64,000 nt of DNA from Perca fluviatilis (GCF_010015445.1 NC_053116.1:30217785-30281784); one strand, 5' to 3'. Shown: positions 1 through 14,085, counted from the first letter of the stretch. Numbers and translations: made by a program. The notes: a model not told the origin generated them from the letters alone.

Positions 1-990
1 TTATTAAGTCAGGGGTAAAACTGAAACACTTACTGTACACACACATGCTGCATGACGGGGCAACGCAGGTTCAAACCGTTTTAACTTACAGAGAGACAAA
101 GACTGCAACAGCAGAAGCAGGCGATGAATGGACGGATCAAACTTGCCCACACACGCTTTAAAAAATAGTTTTCAAGGAGCTTTTTAATTTGGGATGAGTG
201 ATGTGTTGTTGTTTCTTCTATTGATTTGTGTACCACAACTTTAGCATTTAAAAGAGAGAATGACATACTTTTATGAGTCCTTTTTTTGGTTGAGAAGTAA
301 TTTGCCTGAACCATACAGCCATGACTAATAAATCTCAGCATCTATCGTGACCGTGAGACTGTAGCAGCCTCTGCCCCCATTGCCAGTGATCAGTAAGCTT
401 GCTGCTGTTTAACTTTTACTGGTGCCTGACAATGTTGGCAGCTGTTCAAAGTTTGAATCAAACACTTACCGGTAGCACCGGGGCAAAAGGAATCCGAGCA
501 CGAATCACCTTACAGAAAGGCTTTCTGGGGCAATCAGTGTTTCAAAGTTGTAGGGTTTATAGCCTGGGTACTTTCAGCTAAACATTTCTGGGTGGCAGGA
601 TGTTCCAATGGATGGAGCTTGTTTGCAGTGTTAAGTTGCATTTGGCACACACATAAAACTTCTTCTGTTTGTCTGTCCAGGCACGAAACACTGCACTGCT
701 AACCTTTTTATTCACCCCCCTTTTTCTTCTTTTTGGACTCCTGTTGTGGAAAGGGGAGTTTCTTGGCTCTGACAAACTTTCTAGAATGTGCGCTTTTTGT
801 TTCGGGGCTTTGTACTTGAAGAGGGGTTACTTCACATAACCTGATTTTCTCATATCACCTTACGATATAGCGGTCAGGAAATACTTGAAGGCAAAAATTA
901 GACAGAAATCATGTTTTAAGACCTTTGAGAGAACTGAACATTTTTCTATGGAAGCTCAGGAACTTCTTATGCATTGACTGTCCAAAAAAG
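1..990. other. Unique non-coding stretch, no gene seen
   Basis: No reading frame here has coding character. A decamer GGTTCAAACC at 68-77 resembles a tRNA B box, but no A box or cloverleaf accompanies it. Nothing else was recognised. Confidence 0.6.
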
Positions 991-1690
991 TAGGGCTGGG
1001 TATCGTTACAAATACTTGTGATTTCGATACCGGTTCCTGAACGATAGGGCTGCTCTCTCTTAGTCGATTAGTCGACTAATTGGTCGTTTTGGTCTTAGTC
1101 AACTTAGATTTCTTTAGTCGATTAGTCATGTTTTTTTCATGCTGAATGACTTATTTCCAAGAAACGTACGAGCACATCTCTGGTAAACCCAAGAATTAAA
1201 GTGGTGCTTTTGCATGACTCTTTGCGGAGAAACTCAGATTTACAGATCTGTCAATTAAATCAACTAATCGATTAGTCGATACAATTGAATGAGTGTTAGT
1301 CGACTAAGAATTTCTTTAATCGAGCACAGCCCTACATACCAGTTTTATAAGATCCATTTTAGCAAAAAGAAATTACAACATTACACATTAGGGCACAAAT
1401 CTTTTTGATCTATTTTTCAACTTCTATTTTGTGAGCTCCGTCTCTGTGCGCAACGCAGTTTTTCCTGCGTGTCTCTACGACGTGTAACGTTAGACAGCCA
1501 ATCACCAGCAATATTAGATCTTGGTAGTGGTAGAGGCATGCTGCATGCTTATTGGCTCACTGACGCTGATGGGATTTGCTCCTTAGGTATTGAAATTGGG
1601 TATTGAATGACGAGGCGTTTTTTGATACTCGATACTAAGGAGGCAATTCGGTCGGTGGCTAAAAGGTATTGAATTCGGTACCCAGCCCTA
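991..1690. mobile_element. hAT-like non-autonomous element, TAGGGCTGGGTA termini
   Basis: The left end TAGGGCTGGGTATCG is mirrored at the right by CGGTACCCAGCCCTA, giving terminal inverted repeats of about 15 bp. The flanking octamers CAAAAAAG (983-990) and CCAATAAG (1691-1698) agree at 6 of 8 positions, as expected for an aged hAT target duplication. No transposase frame remains. A second element (1045-1334) lies inside it. The TIR type is common in teleost genomes; the superfamily call rests on the 8-bp duplication and TIR style. Confidence 0.75.
1045..1334. mobile_element. Nested MITE with TAGTCGACTA motifs
   Basis: This 290 bp unit starts TAGGGCTGC and ends CAGCCCTA. It sits within the element at 991-1690. 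Both subterminal regions are rich in TAGTCGATTAGTCGACTA-type words, which makes the ends largely complementary. No target duplication could be found, so the exact order of insertion or a recombined origin is unsettled. It is a dispersed teleost-type repeat without coding capacity. Confidence 0.6.
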
Positions 1691-1698
1691 CCAATAAG

Positions 1699-4022
1699 TA
1701 ATATCCTGGGACAATTGTCAGGTTCATCCCCATCATGAAATCCGTATTTGTTTTTTGGGGAGTGAAATTGTCGTCGATAATTAACTTGCCTGCCTCCATC
1801 CGGTAGAGAATGAGCTTAAAAGGTTTGTTCCAGCGCAGTTTTAATTAAGAGAGTCAAGTTAGATCCCATCCGTTCCGTGCAGCCACTACCCCCGGAGACT
1901 GTGGGATGTCAGTGCAGCGGGACAAGACTCTACCTGCCGCAGTACTCATTGTACCCTCCTCTGCTTTCTCCTCATTCTTGACATTTTCGATAGCTAGGAT
2001 AGACTCAGGAATGCCTGGCAGAGAGCTAGGCGGGGAGGCGCGTTGTCTGAGGTGGAAGAAAAAGACTTTGTGTGAACTCCTTGCCACCAAGAGTTTTGAA
2101 GGACACGAAGGAAAATAAGATGAGTGATGTAAAACGAGGGAAAAACAAAGGAATCTTTTGTACATGTGAGGAGGCGGAACGTGAGGGATGTTGTGTTTGC
2201 TGTGGCATATTTGTCAGAGTTTGGATCAGTGCCACGTGAAGATAGATGCCTTCAGGCATTATGTTTCACACTTGTTCTACTCCTGTGCTCTTCGCACTGG
2301 GCGGTGGCACTTCAGGGCCACTCAGTCCATGTGTGCGATCACTTGGCTCCAGGCTTTCATCTGCCACAGAGCGGCCCTCCCCAGAGGAGTGTTTACAAGA
2401 TCTCAGTAAACGCTTGCAATGCAGACCAGCTCTTAGAAAGCTGTACACCATATTTACCGTGCAAAAGAATGCCCCTTTTTTTAATTTCCTGATGCCATAT
2501 CTATACGACGAATAACCACAGGGTTGGAATAAGAATGTGAAAAAAATTGTAACTTGGTGTGCCATCTGCATTGCTGGATTTGTACCTTGTCAGGGCCGAT
2601 AAGCAGAGGGCCTTTGGCACAGAATCTCTTTCTGTTTGGTCCTCCAGCTACCATTCAGGGAAATGTTACTGTAGTCAGTTGTGCTGTGAAGAGAGTTGAC
2701 AGATAACGTGTCCGAATCAAACGCAGACATTTGTGTCTTTGTGAAGTCATGGTTTTGTAAAAGTGGATGAAGGGGGACATTCAAGGCCCAACGCCTTGTC
2801 CTCCGAAATTTGTAAAAAGGGAAGAAGTTGACAAGTGCTGTGTTTGTTATGATTTCCATTTTCCCAATGCTGTGTTAACAGCAACAAAGAGAGAAGGCGG
2901 AGGTGTTGGGGTGGGAGGGGGGGGGGGGGGTGTGGAAGAGAGGAAGCCCTCTTGATGGAGAAGTGTTGAACATACAGGGAGATCTTATCCGTCTTGGTCT
3001 GTTTATCAGCTGCTTTTGTTTCAGCCCTTGATGACTTGATGCCAGAGTCTTTTCCTCAAGGCGCAGACGAAGATCAGCAACAAAGGGCTGTTTCTTCCTT
3101 CTGTCTTCGTATCTTCCTCTCCTTCCCTTTTTATCTCTCATTATAGAAGGGGAGAGTTGAGCCAGCCAGAAGTCAGTGCATAGTCATGCAACAGCTGCAT
3201 CAAAGAACTTTTCTTTGCCCCTTTGTGCTGCATCTATTTAAATATGCAATACTGACTGCAGCTAGTGTGCTCCACTGGTTGGACAATCAAAAGTCCTTGT
3301 GGGATGTTAATGAGCAGCATTTTACTGCTCAACATACCACTGACTCTTTATGATCTGTGTGTACAGCAGTCCAGAGGTTCACTGGTAATGGGGTTAGCCA
3401 GGCTTGCTGAGAACATGATGGGGGTCCCGATTTTGCCAGCAGGTGGTCTTGCTTAATGATGGGCGAGCAGACAGTGGAATGCTCCTTCGGGTGGGTGGGA
3501 TGTGGGATGACTGTTTGAGCCCCCCCCCACACCCCTTTTCTCCAGCTCTCCTTCAGCGAAAACTTTTTTTCCCACTATTTGTGCAAGGAGGAGGACCGGA
3601 ATTGGCAGGAATTCCTAACATGCACAAGCTCCTACCTGGCTGCCTCCTCCCTTCTCACCTTCTTGATATGTGAGGAGATAATGATAGAATGATAAGGGCA
3701 AAATGGAGAGGAGTGAACGCCTCAGCCATGCCGTCTACTTTTTCATAACCTAAATGCCAATCATCCACAGGGCAGTTGACTCCTGTGTTTCACGAACAAT
3801 TAAAGACTTACTGCAAAATGCAGGGGTCACTTCATAGCTGAAGTTAATCAGTGACTCAAAGCCCTGGAAGACACTCATGCGATGTTGAAAGTATGTTGAT
3901 AAGCCAACCCAGGTTTACTCCCAGGATTTTTTTTTTCTTTTCAGAGGTGGCTCTCTAAACTGAGCTGAGATCTCGTGCTACTATATGGTGGTCTAAAAAG
4001 TAGCCTCTCTTATTAAACATAT
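1699..4022. other. Unique non-coding stretch with a G14 run
   Basis: No exon is recognisable. It contains a homopolymer G run at 2917-2930 inside a G-rich tract (2896-2935). The frames on both strands are short and unrelated to known families. Confidence 0.55.
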
Positions 4023-4378
4023 TAGTGCTGCAACTAATGATTGTTTTCATTGTCGATTAATCTGTCATTTCATTTCTCGCTTAATCGCTTAGTTGTTTGG
4101 TCTACAACATACAAAAAATGCTGAACAATGTTGATCGGTGTTTTCCAAAGCCCACAATGACGTCTTCAGATGTCTTGTTTTGTCCACAACTCAAAGATAT
4201 TCAGCTAACTGTCATAGAGTGATGAAACTAGAAAAGTATTCACATTTAAGAAGCTGGAATCAGAAATGTCTTACTTTTTTTCATTAAAAAAAATTATTCA
4301 AACCAATTAATCGGTTAGTAAAATAGTTGGAGATTAGTTTAATAGTTAACAACTAATCAATTAATTGTTGCAGCTCTA
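4023..4378. mobile_element. hAT-like MITE, TAGTGCTGCAAC termini
   Basis: The ends TAGTGCTGCAACTAATGATT and, reading inward from the right, TAGAGCTGCAACAATTAATT form imperfect TIRs. Flanking octamers AAACATAT (4015-4022) and AAACCTAT (4379-4386) match at 7 of 8 positions, a good hAT-type target duplication. The interior of about 330 bp is AT-rich and non-coding. The termini are those of a very common fish MITE. Confidence 0.85.
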
Positions 4379-4386
4379 AAACCTAT

Positions 4387-7300
4387 GGCTCTATATGGCT
4401 TCTTCTATCTGATGTAGCGTCTCTGCTTGTTTTCCCACAAGGTTTATTTCATAAGTGTAATAATTTCCAGCGAGTTTAGCGGGGGCAGTCTTTATTTCAG
4501 GCAAGGTGGTCTGCCTCCGCTATCAAACACTCTGGGAAATCTTGCAGCAAGTTGATTGCCCTATAATTTAAATATCAGGCTTCACTACTACCTGCTCATG
4601 TTTTAATCTTACCAAGACATTCTAGAGACAGATTGGAACATCACTAGTGCACAGTGAAACAGGACTACCTACTATATATTTGTCTTTTCTGAGGTATAAA
4701 AACATGTGGCTAATGGGTAATTCCGAAGGGCAGATAAAGTTTGTTTTATTGTGGCTCTGGAAAGTGTGTGAGAACTCTACGCAGACAGCTGACTGAACTA
4801 AAGCACTGGGGTCTTTATCCAGTCCATGTCTACACAAGCAGCCTTTTGTCTACAGCAAGGAGAAGTCAAGAAGACTAACTTTAAGGATTGGATTTTTCTC
4901 AGGGTCCTTGACTGGATTAGGCTATAGTCTAAGAGTGAGAGTTCACTGCTTGGTGTAGAGCTTTTCTACAAAGGTGTGCCCTTGGTAAATTGGTGTACCC
5001 TTGGTGGCTTATGTCAAAGCATTTATGCAGTGAAGTGAACAGAATTGGACATATAGAAAGGCTTGATGGAAGGCTTTGATGGAATAAGCAACAAAGGCTT
5101 GAAGGGAGAAACAAGACCTTGGACCTGTTTGCCAGCTAGCCCAGAGTCTCCAGAGTTATGGCACATTTTAGATTTTAATTAAAAATGCGGGAGCGGAGAG
5201 CCTGCTTGGCATAGCGATAAAGGACTCCGAAATGAAAAAGCCATGAAAGATGGAAGAGAGCAAAGGAGGAACGGACCACTTAACCGCAGTATGTTCACCT
5301 TGGCTCATATCCCAGCCCGAAGCAGGAGTGTATCACTCTCATGCAGATAAGAATCATAGATGGTATTGATAGTATGCAAAGGTACCTACATGTAGTGACA
5401 TGCCTGTCACTTCAGTGAGATGTTAACATGCCCACAGTGTACAGAAATACTGTGTAACATCTAGCCTGTCCAAATATATTGTCTGTCTCGCGATAAGGCA
5501 AAGTCTAAAATTATTGTGGGAATGTATTTTTTTATATTTGCTCAATGCAATAGGACATGATTTCATTTATTCCCTTGATTTGTAAAATACCTTTATGATG
5601 TCCCATGTATAGCACAGAACCCGACTTTTCTCCTTAGCTTACTACCCTAAGGGCAAAAGATGTTGAAAAGATCTTCATGCTTCCTTTTTGAAAGTTAAGA
5701 AACAGCCATCCGCAGAAGTATTTCTGAAACAGACTTGCACAAGGTCTCCCAACATGGCAAATTTTTTCCTGCTGTGGTTGGATCAAAATTCATACTAAAA
5801 TGCATCATGATTAAGTCAGTAATTTGATGGTAAAGCTAACAGTCTTTGACAAGCAGTGTTATTTTGATGCTCCCGAAATTGAAAAGACGACGTAAAGTTA
5901 GCTGGTGTCAAAGTCCCAGTTAAGTTCTTCTTTAGTTAAGGAACAGGAAAGTGAACCTGGGAGGCTCTGGGCAGGGACTTAGATGTACAGTGACCCGGAA
6001 ACCTCCCTCTTCTATTCCAGACATAAAGAGCTCGGAGCAGCAGTCTGCATGAGATGGGGTTCCCTCCGGGGAACTGGATCCGTGACAAAATTCTTGCTCC
6101 AAGACCACATTTCTAAAGCAGGGCAGCTGCCGTGGCAAGTGTGGCTACTTACTGTCATCACGCCAAAAACATCAGGTTTAGAGAAAAGGGTTTTGGTGGG
6201 ATACCAGGGGGATAGCAGAAGCCCTAATGCGATGTGTATTTAGGTCAGCTCAGCTGTCACTACAGAGCGGCTCAGATCAAGAGAAAACAAGGGAAGAAAA
6301 TGAAAAATGTTTTTTTTTTGTGCCCTATAAATTCTTTTTGTTGTTGGATACATAAGGGACTTCTCTGATAAACGTTTCATCTGTAGATAGTTTGACAGAT
6401 GAAAAAATAATAAAATAAATAAAATAATGTTCACTAAGTGTGCTTGGTGAACACTATTAAAACTTTTAATAAAAAGCAGATCATTAAATATACCCAACAA
6501 AAGCTAATCAGTGTGCTTTCTTTAGGTGGGTGTATGTCAGCATTTGCCAGCAGTATTTAAGATGCTGTGATTTTCTCCTCAGAATTAACTTGGTTTTGGC
6601 CTTTAACAAATAAACATTTGTCTGAGAGTCTCAGACAACAGAAATTTCCGGGTTGAGAGATGAGACTTAGAGGATATTTTATGGAAATTACCCCACAGTT
6701 GGATAAAAACAGGAAAAACTTGGTTCAAAGGTTAATCACATTCTGTCACCTTCTGGTTGTGAGCTGGAGATGCACTGACCCAATGCTGGCAAATTAGACC
6801 TATCATGCTCCCTGTTGTCTTGTGGGATACACCTGTTACATGCCTCCATGCCGTTGAATGGCAATGAGGCTAATTATATAAAGCTGGTATCCTTGTTTCC
6901 AGGCTTCTCTAGCTATATTTGGACTGGCTTATATGTTTAACAATACTTTCAATAAGGACCCTGACAAGTTCTGTTTAATCACCCATATTACACCCATGTG
7001 TGCAACGTATGCTGCAAAAACATCCTCTGTTCTTTTGGGCAAGCTTTACTTAAGATTTGCTCTCATTCAGTCGCAAAAGCATTTGAGAGGTCGGGCACTG
7101 TTCATCCGTTTAAGGGTAATTTTAGGGTTAGGGTTTGTGGTGTCTAACGTACATAAATGTTGCTGAACCCTACTTTGAGTGTCATCCCATGCATTGCCTG
7201 ATTTAACACACTCTACATTACAGTGCTGCACATACAGGAAGTAGGGGAGACTTGACACTTGGGGGTCCCATGTACACAAGCAAATCACGGGATGTACAGG

Positions 7301-8050
7301 CTTTTCCCGAGCTATTTTGCCCCTCAGACTACAGCCCAGTCTCTGTTACTTCCTTTCCTCCCCCTCACCCGTCTCTCTGTCGATGGGTTGTCACTGTGAA
7401 TTTAAGACGAACACCCCGCTCTCCCTTGTGACTTGTCCTCCACGCTTTCCTTCTGCGTTTGCCATTATCTCTTCAGTCATCTTTAATCTTGTTCTCACTC
7501 TCTGATGATGACCTGCACATGTGTCTTGTCTGTCATCATGTGTGCGTTTGGACGTGTCCCGTGCTTATGACGTGTCTTGGTTGGCTATCTGGCATGTTTC
7601 TTGCACTTTTGTGGCAGGCAGGGCTGATATATGAAAGATGACCCATCACATTTTGTTTTTTATGTCTCCACTCTCATGTTTAACACACATTCAATTCTTT
7701 TGTTGCCCCACCCGTCTTCCCGCTCCCGGCTGCCCTCTATTCTCACAGTCGTCATCTTCCTACTCTCACAGTGGTTCCACCTGTAATTAGACTGGAATCC
7801 CATGCTCTGTAAAGCTGTCATAGTCCTAACAACCAGGTGCAGTTTATGGAGACCTGACACCAGCCTCTCTGATCTAATTCCATGTTCATCTATCTGTGTC
7901 TCTCTCGACTTCCTCAAGAACTAACACAAAATTCAGTTAGATGATGCTGTTTTTTTAGAACTCGTAGGTGCCAGGTTTTTTAACAAGGAAGAAGAATGCA
8001 TGGAATAAAAAAGACGACATCTCTGGTTCTCCTGCATTGATTTTGTTACC
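4387..8050. other. Unique non-coding stretch
   Basis: No gene, RNA or repeat was recognised apart from short local duplications (GTGCCCTTGGTAAATTGGTGTACCC near 4976-5000 is an imperfect example broken over two units) and a two-unit TTAGGG match at about 7122-7134. The longest frames are 118 residues or less and have no recognisable domain. Confidence 0.5.
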
Positions 8051-8662
8051 AAGCTGCTTACAAACTTAGCCAACGGCCGACCATTGACAGAAAAGCCAGT
8101 CGAAATGATCAGTCTCCCCGTGTTGGTCCAAAAAGTCCCACAGAACAGACCAAAAAGATGAGACAAGACGAGACGTAATACATCTCTATAATAGCAGGCG
8201 GCGCTAATCTGTATTGTTGCCCAGGAAATGAAAACCGGCAGCTGATTGGACGAATGCGTCACATGGGTTTGTTTTCTCCGGAAATTCAAAGCCAGACTGT
8301 CATGGCGGCCGTTCAGAATACGATCTCATATTGTACTAAAATAGTTCACTGAAATATGTTTCTGAGAAAATTTTAAGCGAGAAATAGGCCATGCAGTTGC
8401 TGAATCTGTCTTCATTTCAGCTCAACAAAGTTCAGTTTAAAAGATTTTCGTCAGATTTTGAGAGACTCTAGTCACCTCATTCCGCTCGTCATTTCCGGGT
8501 GAGTCCCGACTGCCCTGCCGGCGACTGAACATGTCAGGTCGGCCAAAATGAATGCCGACAGCCCCCCAGACTGACGACGGCATGGGACACACCGAACAGA
8601 TTCGCGTCACTGACCTCGCCAGATTGTCTAACGGCTGATAATCGGCTAAGTGTGTCAGCGCC
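8051..8662. mobile_element. Inverted-repeat DNA element, copy 1 of an in-window pair
   Basis: The right terminus GGCTAAGTGTGTCAGCGCC is matched by a decayed left terminus around AAGCTGCTTACAAACTTAGCC. The interior aligns along most of its length with 57676-58248, sharing words such as GGCGCTAATCTGTATTG, AATAGTTCACTGAAA and GACTGACGACGGCATGG. Copy 1 has about 20 bp that copy 2 lacks near 8358-8375. No transposase is present. Because this copy's left end is degraded, the target duplication cannot be read; the class is inferred from copy 2. Confidence 0.75.
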
Positions 8663-9309
<647 letters not shown>

Positions 9310-9560
9310 AGGCTTCACTATCTCCCCATCCGAATGAGACATTAACATAATGCAGAATGTGTCGCTGTATCTGACATAGCCATGGCATTGTGATTGCTTT
9401 AAACAATGAAAAAAGTCTCTAAAGTAATAACTGAAATCCCAACTTCACAGAGTTGTAGTAATCAGTGCACACAGATAAGGGATGGTTCCACAATGGGTTT
9501 GGGATTTGTGGTAGTAGCTCATCATTACCGCATGAAACATGTGTTTGTTTATAAAAAAAT

Positions 9561-10611
9561 GAAGGCTGTCAAACGATACATTTTTTTTAATCGCTGAATT
9601 TCTATAGCTAATCGCGATTAATCTATTATTTTGCATTTCAGAACTGTTTTTAAGTACATATTAACAATGGAAAGCAATTCTTACCAGTGTATCTTGATTG
9701 GGAATCAAATGAATGATTAAGATTTGTATTTGTTTATTATTTATTTATTTACTGTAAACAAAAGAAAAATGTTTGAATCTATTCACACATTTGAATCTAG
9801 TGTCAATATTAGGGTTGGGTATTGTTTGGTTTGGATACCGGTGCTAAAGCGGTACTTTTAAAACGGTAATGGTGCCTTAACTTTTACTTTTTAAGAAAGT
9901 TTAAAAAAAAAAAGGGTACTAAACAACAGTTGCCAACATTAAAGAACGGCTTGTTTATTGCTAAGGCCATATGGTCAAAATTAAATGATTTAATAATAAT
10001 GTAATAACTATACCAATAACTTATTTCACTAGTAAATAGCTGTTGAACGACAAAAACAACCACCAGATGGGAAAAGGGCATTTAACAATAACTTTGAATG
10101 CACCACACGCACAATGCTCAACGCACAACACTGTAGGTTGCCAGTTTCATTGAACGCACCGTCAGCTGCAGATTGTTACATCCAGGTGTCGGAATCCTCT
10201 ACAGTGAAATACAGATAGACTTTACACCGTTTAGCTTTAGCTGTCAGCATTGTAACCGTGTTTAATCCAGCTACTAGCTAGCGGTAGGCTAACGTTAGAT
10301 GCTGTCGAGTGTAGTGTTAACTAGCATCACGTGCAGCGATGTTTCTGTTGCCTGTAACGTCTGTTTCAGAGCATCAGAGAGAAAAGCAGGCATATCAGTG
10401 GCACTGAAATCCGCGTTGCTATTCCTGCAGCAGCAGGATGTGTTACGAGGAAGTATGGCAAAGGGTCAAAATAGTAGCCTGTTAGGCACGACGCAAAGCT
10501 GTGTGAAATGAAAATAAATTAATAAATGGCGGCATGCCATTAAAAAAAATGTACGCGTTACGCTCGGCCCTTAATCGCATCACGATTAACGCGTTAATGC
10601 TGACAGCCCTA
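9561..10611. mobile_element. hAT-like element, AGGGCTGTCAA termini, carrying a nested element
   Basis: The left end GAAGGCTGTCAAACGAT (a decayed TAGGGCTGTC) pairs with the right end TTAATGCTGACAGCCCTA. Flanking octamers AAAAAAAT (9553-9560) and AACAAAAT (10612-10619) agree at 7 of 8 positions. Subterminal AATCGCGATTAAT words at the left and ATCACGATTAACGCGTTAAT at the right are typical of this teleost MITE family. Much of the interior (from 9810) is a different repeat. No transposase frame is preserved. Confidence 0.8.
9810..10430. mobile_element. Nested hAT-like element, TAGGGTTGGGTAT left terminus
   Basis: It begins TAGGGTTGGGTATTG and aligns with 24184-24785 across landmarks including GCTAAGGCCATATGGTC, GTGTAGTGTTAACTAGC and TCTGTTGCCT. 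The expected mirror-image right terminus (ending CCAACCCTA) is not found before the host element resumes, so the right end is deleted or rearranged and the end given is where similarity to the second copy stops. It is non-coding. Confidence 0.7.
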
Positions 10612-10631
10612 AACAAAATGTAAGAATAGCA

Positions 10632-11054
10632 TTAAAGGGAAACTATTACATAGCATTTTCAGGATAATACTTGCATTTTGTGTTTGTACTAGAACATGTT
10701 TACATGCTTTAATGTTAAAAAAACACTTTATTTTTTCATACTGCCCACGGCCGCAGCACCTGTATTTACCCTCTGTATGAGACGCTCTGTAGGAGCGCCT
10801 GTTTCTTTAAGCCCCCCTCCCGAAAAAGCCCAGTCTGCTCTGATTGGCCTGGAATCTGCGCCATGATTACAGCTAGAGTTGCGTAACACTTAGCGTTCAG
10901 AACAGTTGGAAATCTCAACGTTTTAGCTCATGGGGATTTCTCTAAAATACGTTTCCCTCATTATTTGTTTTGGCCACGTTTAACATGAAAATCTGACATT
11001 ATAACACTGTAGATATGACAGAAAATACAGAAAAGCATAATATGTCCACTTTAA
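10632..11054. mobile_element. TTAA-flanked non-autonomous element (piggyBac-like)
   Basis: TTAA occurs at both borders (10632-10635 and 11051-11054). The ends AAGGGAAACTATTACATAGC and, from the right, AAGTGGACATATTATGC are loosely inverted. The interior holds GGCCTGGAATCTGCGCC and related GC-rich fish-repeat sequence. No transposase is visible. The TTAA duplication is the hallmark of piggyBac-type insertion; the family is recognised from its ends, and the superfamily is inference. Confidence 0.7.
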
Positions 11055-13490
11055 AGGTGACAAAGTTAACAGTGGCAACCAGTGACAGTAACACACTGCA
11101 TATTCTAATACCTGCTATGTGTTTTAATACACTTCAACAGCTCATTGTAAAACTGATATTATTGGTTTTAAATACAGTAAAAGATTATTACAATCAATGG
11201 CCAGAATGTTGGTCAAACACTAGAAAAGAGTAATGTGAAACATATGTAATTGCACTGGCAAATGGGATCAGCATGTAGTTGGCTGCCAGCTGACACATAC
11301 TATACATGGCAATTCAAGGACCTATAATGAAAATACTATAGGCTCCGATACACTTGGTGCACATACAGATAATGCATTCAATGTATTTTAGCACCTTGAA
11401 GGTTTTCTGTGTAGTTTTTTTTGGTGCTGTATATTCTGTAGAACCCATTTTGTTCACAGTTTGAGGGATGGAGTGCAACTACGAGGAGGGAAAATAGCTC
11501 TGCAACAGAGAAAGTGTGACCGGTATTACAGCAGGGAGAAAGGAATGAAAGAGGTGACGTCCAAGATTAAAGAGATTGAGTGATGGAGGGTCGGAACCAG
11601 CCAGGGAAGAGGGGAGGAAAGAAGGAAAAGTATTAACAGAGGAAATGGAGGAAAAGGAAAGTAGATTATCGGTATCGTCCCTTTAACTCTTGCACTGTGC
11701 TGGATCCTCCCACACAAAAAAAGGGAAGCAGACTTGTAGCGTGTGCCGTGAGGCAGCTTTCGGCATTTTCCAGCAGAAGCATGGCGCCTCAGAGAGGCTT
11801 GGCCTGAGGGAACAAGCTCTATCACAGACTGCTAGCTGTTGCCAGAGGTATGCCCAGATCAGCCTTTCCAAATTCCCCCTTATTGTCACTCTGAAACCCC
11901 TTGTACTGAATTATCTAGACACTGTCGCCTTATTACCAGACAGCACTGTCAGCCATTTTGAAATGCCCCCAATCCCCTTGTGACCACGAGAGCAACAGCA
12001 TCAAGTACAAACTTATTTTTTTTTCTGCATCCCTCTTTCAAGGAGATCATTTTCTCCCACTGCACTGTGAGTGGGTAGAGGCATGCCCTGGAAGAGTTCT
12101 TGAAGCAGACCTGTTTGAAAGGGCTCTTAGAGAAATATATGATCATTGAGATAGATGGAGGCGTTGAATGTGGAGAGTTTAGGTTTGCACTGTTCTAGTT
12201 TTTTAACAGGCTATGTGGCCTGCTTGGACAGAGCGTCAGAGAAAGAGCATCATAGATAAATCAGGCCTTCCTTTTTAGGCTGTGCTCCGCAGGACAAACT
12301 TCTACCTGACAAAACAACATACATCTTTTAGAGCCAGATATTAGTCTTGTCAAGTTAAAAGAGTTCTGCTGAAAGTCAAGCATTTTAGAAAGGATTGGAA
12401 GCACAGGGCAACCTTGTTTATCATGCTTTAGTTACCAGAAGTGGATATTGTAGGACGAAATGTGAGCAGAAATGTTGTTTCTAACAAACCCGAAGGACAG
12501 CCAATTGTATAGCTGCCTGAGGAATTCCAAACCTCATTACACTACACAATTCTCTAGACCTCTTTAAGCTCGATAGAAATTGAGTTCTGGTCACAGGATT
12601 AGCAGTTAGCTGCTGGGTTTAGTATTTTATAGAGTATCTACAGTTGGAGTAAGTCAAAGGCTGTTTGGTTGAGAATTTTAACAGACAAACTTTCTAAATA
12701 GCTACTGAAAGAAAATTGGATCCATTAAGGGTGTAGATTTATCTTAAACCACAGGACAAAATATACACTGGCTCCTGTGATTCCTTCAGTTGACTAACTT
12801 GAGGTCATCAGTGCAACGTTACTCATCAAGCACAGGACAAGTTCCAGCATGTGATTCAGTAAATGAGATAATTTTAAATGTCATTTGTCTTTTTGGCTCC
12901 CTGCAAACATTTGTTTTTGGTTTGTCTCCGATGAATGGCGTCTAAAGGAGGTTGAACAAACCCATCTTTGCCGTAATTCTGGTATTGAGTTTTTTTTTCT
13001 GAAGGTGCAGTGAAGTCCTCTGGATTTAATTACATTTTTCTGCCGGAGTAACCTTGTGAGCAATCATTTTATATCTTTGAGAAATGTGCAGGTTTGGGGA
13101 ACTCCGCCATCACAGATAACACTGATTTCATTTTCCCTCATCCACGCACACTTGATCTTGATCAGTCTTCGGATACAACATTCCCACTGGAATTTCCCCC
13201 GGGGCCTTTTTTTTTTTTCACCCGTTGACTTCCAGGGCCTCATTCTGGCCCCGGCAGGTTTCAGGTTGGTGCAGGACGTCTTTAGACGTCTCCTTCGAGT
13301 TAAATAAGGAAAGAGTGAAAGGCAACAGGTCAACCTAGTTAGCCTTTACCTGAGGCCAAAGGGAGTGTGAATGGGTTAGGGGTTGAGGGGTGAAATCAGG
13401 GTCACCACTCAAAGAAACCTGTGACACATTCCCAGTCCCAGATGAGGCAGAAATCCACATTCTTTTCATCAGTTTAACCATATTGAAATT

Positions 13491-13493
<3 letters not shown>
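11055..13493. other. Unique non-coding stretch
   Basis: No recognisable gene, repeat element or RNA. A purine-rich tract occurs at about 11532-11665, giving spurious Pro/Leu-rich frames on the minus strand. Confidence 0.5.
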
Positions 13494-13554
<61 letters not shown>

Positions 13555-13569
13555 GGTGGGTGTGTGTGT
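13494..13569. repeat. (TG)n microsatellite
   Basis: Pure TG to 13549 (about 28 units), then interrupted by TATGTGGGTGGG and a short further TG tract. Confidence 0.97.
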
Positions 13570-14085
13570 CTTTGCCCTAAAGTGCATCAAGCCCCTTCCT
13601 TTTCTTTTCATCGCTTTATTGGTTGTAAAGTGGTGCATTTGTTGCTGTATGTGAGTCACTCTTAAACACACTGTTCTCCATGTATGTCTTTCTGTCTGTC
13701 TCTCAGTGTGTCTCTCTCTCTGTTCAGTCAGTGCAGATTGAACTTGCTGGTTACGATGCTAGCTGAATCTTGATCAGCTCCAATTTACATCTAGACAATG
13801 GTGGGAGTTGAGAGGCGATTCCTCTCCTCTTTTTTTCCTCTCATTTCCCCTCCTTGAACCCCCTATTCCTCTTTCTTGTCTTCCCTTCTGCTTCTATGTC
13901 TTTGCCAACAGCCCCCACCCCGCCTTCTTTATTGTGTTTTTGGGAAGATGGTTGTCTTGAGAGACGGGAAAGAAAGGATGGAGAGGGAGCCTCCTCGAGA
14001 GTAGACTAAACTGAATGCTTCTGGACTTCATCTGTGCTCCTGAGGACACAGCCCTCCTAATAATGAACTCCATACACTTGTCAGT

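Noticed and set aside
68..77. tRNA B-box-like GGTTCAAACC
   Set aside because: No A box, cloverleaf or SINE body around it.
7122..7136. Telomere-like TTAGGGTTAGGG
   Set aside because: Only two units; expected by chance at this size.
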